A stretch of DNA of 64,000 nucleotides from Neospora caninum Liverpool (lineage: Eukaryota > Apicomplexa > Conoidasida > Eucoccidiorida > Sarcocystidae). The stretch is taken from assembly GCF_000208865.1 (NCBI RefSeq), contig NC_018395.1, positions 2,201,920 through 2,265,919 of the forward strand, read 5' to 3'. Position numbers and translations under genes: made by a program. The notes beneath the pieces were generated by a model. It was not told the DNA's origin and did not search any database. It was given only the letters and a program-made list of their open reading frames with translations. The stretch's first letter is position 1, and each line of letters starts with the position of its first letter. Below, in pieces: positions 60,487 through 64,000 of this stretch.

Positions 60487-62550
60487 TCAAACGCAAACCG
60501 TCTACAGATACAAATGTGCATCTATTATCTGCATTCATGGGTGTACGCAAGATGGGTTAAATGTAGCTCATTCTACCTACTAGTGCATGCATGATTGAGC
60601 ATATCTACAAATACATATATATATATATATGCATATACTTATATATATATATATATATATAATGCACATATGTGCGTGCCTTGCAAGCAAACTGAACTGC
60701 GAATTCGGTTTCCACTTCCGAGGGCGTGTCTTCTCACTGCTGTCGTTTCTCGTCCTCAGCGGCCTTCGCCGGGATTTTCGCGCCATCGAAAACTGCTCGA
60801 GGGAAAGCAGGGAACAGTGACAACGCATGCAGGAAAGTGATTGAGGGACACCAACAAATAACCACCACAACAGTCTACGCGTCCCTCCGCTTGTTTCCCC
60901 CCCTCTCCGTATACACATATATTTATATATCCATACATATACGCATATATATGTATGTTCATCCATATACATATAATATATATATATATTAATGTACATA
61001 TATATATATATATATATGATTGTATATGCTAGTGTTCTCGTGGGAAATCGTGGAGGCTGGGTTGTGGACGTTGACGCTCGAAGACCTGAAAGCGTGTCCT
61101 CACCAAGGAGCGGCTCTACGCGGTGGTACTTGAATAGCATAATCATGTGGATCACGAAGCGCAGAAACCTGAAGGACCAGCCGCGACAGAGAGTGTGGGA
61201 AAAGGCGAACTCTGAAAAGCGACGAAAGAAAAAATGCGGAGTGCAGGCAACCGCCGGGAAGGGGACGAGGCGAGCGCGCAGCGAGTGAGAAGCGCCGAAC
61301 GCCAGTGGCAGAGAAAGGCATGCGACGAAAACGCGCATCCCTGGCGCAGAGAGGCGAGGCCTCAGCAAAGGAAAGAGACGCGCGAGAGAAGCACAGATGG
61401 CGACAGAGATGCGGGAAGGCTAGGAGGGTTATGAGTGACGCACTTGTCTGTATCTTCTTGTTTGACGAGCTCGACGGCGCATGCAATCGCGCCGCGATGA
61501 AGCCAGCTCATCGCGTCGACGCCGACGGTATGCCCGGCGAAGCTGCAGAGAAAAAGAGGAAAACTCGGAAGTTTTGTTCCGCAGAGAGTCCCGCCCAGAG
61601 CCGCCGCTGATGCGACCGTCGGATAAAGGACAGAGACCCGAAAGGCCGAAAAGGCGCGAAGGCGAAAACGCCCCGAGGGACGAGGACGCGCGCGGCGATA
61701 CACAGAGAAGTGCGGCGGAGTTTAACAGGCAAAGAAGCCGTGGAATGTTGAGAACGAAAGACGGGGAAAGAATCAGCAACCGACCGACCAAAAGGCCAAA
61801 CACAACGGAGAGGCTGTATTTCTAACTCCATGCACTAAAAAGGGAACTATGCAGAAGCTTCTTGGACTGCCCCCATTCACAGCGGCACCGAAATGCAGTT
61901 TGTTTTAAACGGCAACTCAGAGACAGAGAAGGCATGCAGCGGATGCATGCAGATGCAGAGGGGAGGCTGCGGAGCTCTCACGCGCTAATGTGCGCAGGTT
62001 GCGCTAGGGGTTTGAGAAATTTCTGGACGCAAACGAAAGGCAAGAGAGAAAACCCGAACCCCAGAGCATGTGAGACGCGCCCTGACCGTACATCCGCAGG
62101 TAGAGCTCGAAAGGCAGCTGCCAAGCGACATTCGCAACGCACTAAACGCCATGTGCTCCAGAGAGACGAGCGGAACTCTCGAGCACGCTCTATCAACACT
62201 CGGGCTTCCCACTTGCTCAGTGACCCAAACATGCACAGCCATGCAAGCATCGGCATATGCATATGTTTATCAATCAACGTACATATATATATATATATAT
62301 ATGCATGGAGTATATAGTACATATTTAAAATAAATATATATATATATATACAAATGTTCAGCAGCGAATAGAAATATATATTTCCGTATCGGTTTGTGGA
62401 AATTGAGGTTCTTGAGGCCATATCGGCGGCGAAGGCGTTTCCGAAAGTGTTCACTTGTTTGACATTACCGCCTCAACTGGGAAACGAGACAACAGAGATT
62501 TGTCGGCGAGTCTGAGCGACGGCACCTACCAGGAGATTTTGAATTCCCAT
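53461..62550 (-). CDS. EXO1: Exonuclease 1 (XPG/FEN family), complete
   Basis: Reconstructed from 14 exons: 62550-62530, 62022-61982, 61542-61444, 61168-61104, 60792-60738, 60322-60229, 59394-59347, 58743-58639, 57955-57764, 57210-57115, 56884-56777, 56300-55788, 55257-55159, 54903-53461; 2979 nt, 992 aa, all phases joining. EXO1 is a nuclear 5'-3' exonuclease and flap nuclease used in mismatch repair and end resection. The first exon encodes only MGIQNLL, the family start. Then KFLKPLAQPAHISA, AGHTVGVDAMSWLHRGAIAC (XPG-N, with the EXO1-type WLHRGA), LLVFDGAKIPAK, VAFVVAPYEADAQLAFL (XPG-I), SEDSDLLAHGC, and CVLGGCDY followed by GLGISTA (helix-hairpin-helix). The metal-binding Asp and Glu residues are all present. 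Residues about 308-480 carry a Ser/Glu-rich insert after FTHHRVFDTSTGLV, and the C-terminal ~480 residues are low-complexity apart from MKLSFIAVKRTRVVHVKRD, as is usual for the partner-binding tail. Donors gtgcgc (exon 9) and gtgggc (exon 12) are weaker. Confidence 0.92.
57300..57420. repeat. (TA)n microsatellites in EXO1 introns
   Basis: Two TA tracts (57304-57331 and 57383-57418) lie in the intron upstream of exon 10. Further tracts lie at 58148-58190, 58216-58242, 59150-59166, 60449-60483, 60615-60660, 60975-61018, 62279-62350 and 62761-62825, nearly all in introns or the 5' flank of EXO1. Confidence 0.9.
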
Positions 62551-64000
62551 CGTGCTGGGGCTTGGATCGCCGAGACGGAGGAGAGCCGGCCGGGTCGTAA
62601 CCTTTTTGCGAGAGGCAAAACGAGGGGATGTCGTTGCTCGGGCAAGGCGCGCTTTGACATGCAGGTTTGCTTATGGAGCACTACAGACGCGTGCACACAT
62701 GAAGGCTCTAGGCATCGAAAGAAGCGCTCAATAGCGATTGACACTCCAACCGGAAATAAATAATATATATATATATATATATATATGCACATGTATATGT
62801 ATGTGTATAATATATATATATATATGTTGGTATGTATGTGAAAGTATGCCTTGGAAAGGAAGGAAGAAGGAAAAACGCCGAGAGAGAGTGGTCGGCGTCG
62901 GTGGATATCTAAATGTCTCTCTTTGGTGGCCGTCTTCGACTTCGGCTGCCGCGCATGCAGGCTGTGGGTAGAAGTCGAGGAGTTTTCAGTTTGCGAGTGA
63001 AAACGAGAAACTCGCAAATCGTTGGAGCTTGCGACGAGGCGCTTCTCTCTGCAGTGAGGAGACAAACACTGAAACGGGCGTTTAGACCGCGCTCGTCTCA
63101 CGCTCAACGGCGCATGAGCGGGGAAACCGAGCAGCCGGCCTCGAGTGCAATTGGGTGTACATACACCTCAAGAGGCTGTGCGTCGAGGCTCCCTTTTGGA
63201 GAAGTTCTTTGCGCTTTCGGATTCTCGCGAGGCGCTACGAAGAAGCGAAAACTTTGCCTTTTGAGAGGCTGCCGCCCCCAGGCACGTCGAGGCAAGCGAG
63301 TGAAGCGACAAGACACAGCAGACGGTCGTGTGGAAGGGAATTCGATTATGAAGTTCGGAGGCATGCTTGTTTCCTGGAGGAAGCTGGGGCCTTCCACCTC
63401 GAGTCCTTTCGAAATGAGATGTGCAATTGACACATTGAAGGCTGAAAACGATTTGGGCAAGGCGCCGATCGGACATGACCCTTGCTGAGAAGGAGGGAGG
63501 AGCATCCACTCCACGGGGCCTCGATGGCGCGTCCTGTCCAGAGAAACAGGGAGAGGAGGCGCACACCACAGCAAGCGGGTACATACTCGAACAAGAAAAC
63601 ACTGAAGAATGGCATGAGAGAAGGAAAGAGGGAAGGAAAGGGAAAAGGAAAAGGAGAACGCCACGGGGCGACTTGCTTGCTGCACACCCCCCTGGCGTCT
63701 CTCTCCCGTCTCACCCCCCTATTTTCGGTTTTCTAGCTAGCTCCCGCATGCGCATGCATTGGCAGAAGCGGATTACCACCGCATGGAGAGGACAAGTCGG
63801 AGCGTTTCTTCTCCAGCGGTTCATTCGTTTCTTTTCCTTCCTTTTTAAAAGCGGAAATAAAACGGAAGGTTTCCAACGGGAACCAGATATTCCACACACA
63901 CGCACCCTAGCACATAGCAAGATGCGCACGGCACAGACAAGGCGCGAGAAAACGAGAAGAAGAGAAAGCATAAATAAATTGTCGGAAACAGTTTCCCTGT
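62551..64000. other. 5' flank of EXO1, no supported gene
   Basis: The region upstream of the EXO1 start. TA tracts at 62761-62825. Open frames exist on both strands at 62900-63700 (up to about 190 codons), but they overlap each other, show no domain and lack convincing splice context. They could be 5' UTR or part of a neighbouring gene outside the window. Confidence 0.5.

Noticed and set aside
62913..63488. Plus-strand ORF of 191 codons upstream of EXO1
   Set aside because: No recognisable domain, overlaps a similar-sized minus ORF, no codon or splice evidence; left as 5' flank.

Overview
The window is nuclear DNA of a coccidian apicomplexan, most likely Toxoplasma gondii or a close relative such as Hammondia or Neospora. 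The reasons are intron-rich genes with GT-AG boundaries, Ser/Glu/Arg-rich low-complexity protein tails, many (TA)n microsatellites in introns and spacers, frequent TGCATGC-type words, and the gene families present. The species call is inference. The sequence contains one 100-N assembly gap (2943-3042).

Layout. 1-2.6 kb (+): the 3' part of an ERK7/MAPK15-type kinase, running towards the gap. 4.05-3.3 kb (-): the N-terminal exon of a CNOT3/Not3-type CCR4-NOT subunit, running into the same gap from the other side. 7.8-6.8 kb (-): a short Glu-rich coiled-coil protein with an N-myristoylation-type start. 11.9-10 kb (-): an unassigned protein, possibly BSD-like, with aromatic YDQQG repeats. 26.2-11.8 kb (-) and 30.0-44.5 kb (+): two large paralogous genes, here called A and B, placed head to head. 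46.7-51.2 kb (+): a TFIP11/Ntr1-type G-patch splicing factor. 62.55-53.46 kb (-): a complete exonuclease 1 (EXO1) in 14 exons.

The centre of interest is the A/B pair. I reconstructed both exon by exon: 22 exons and about 1425 aa for A, 20 exons and about 1551 aa for B. All intron phases join and both totals are divisible by three. Each encodes two transmembrane segments around a ~200-residue outer domain, then a region laid out like a hybrid sensor histidine kinase (DHp-like helix pair, ATPase-like domain with a recognisable final glycine motif, receiver-like domain), then a class I cyclic-nucleotide phosphodiesterase catalytic domain. The residues needed for phosphorelay are missing in both: the H-box histidine is Asp or Tyr, the N-box asparagine is Phe, and the receiver acidic pair is absent. 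The phosphodiesterase of B keeps all diagnostic residues, while A has lost some. This suggests a repurposed, catalytically dead two-component scaffold that senses a signal and controls cyclic-nucleotide hydrolysis, duplicated as an inverted pair. Fold assignment and function are inferences from motif reading.

Limits: splice sites were placed by eye from GT-AG signals, reading phase and family alignment. No alignment, structure or transcript data were available. UTRs, promoters and terminators cannot be mapped.
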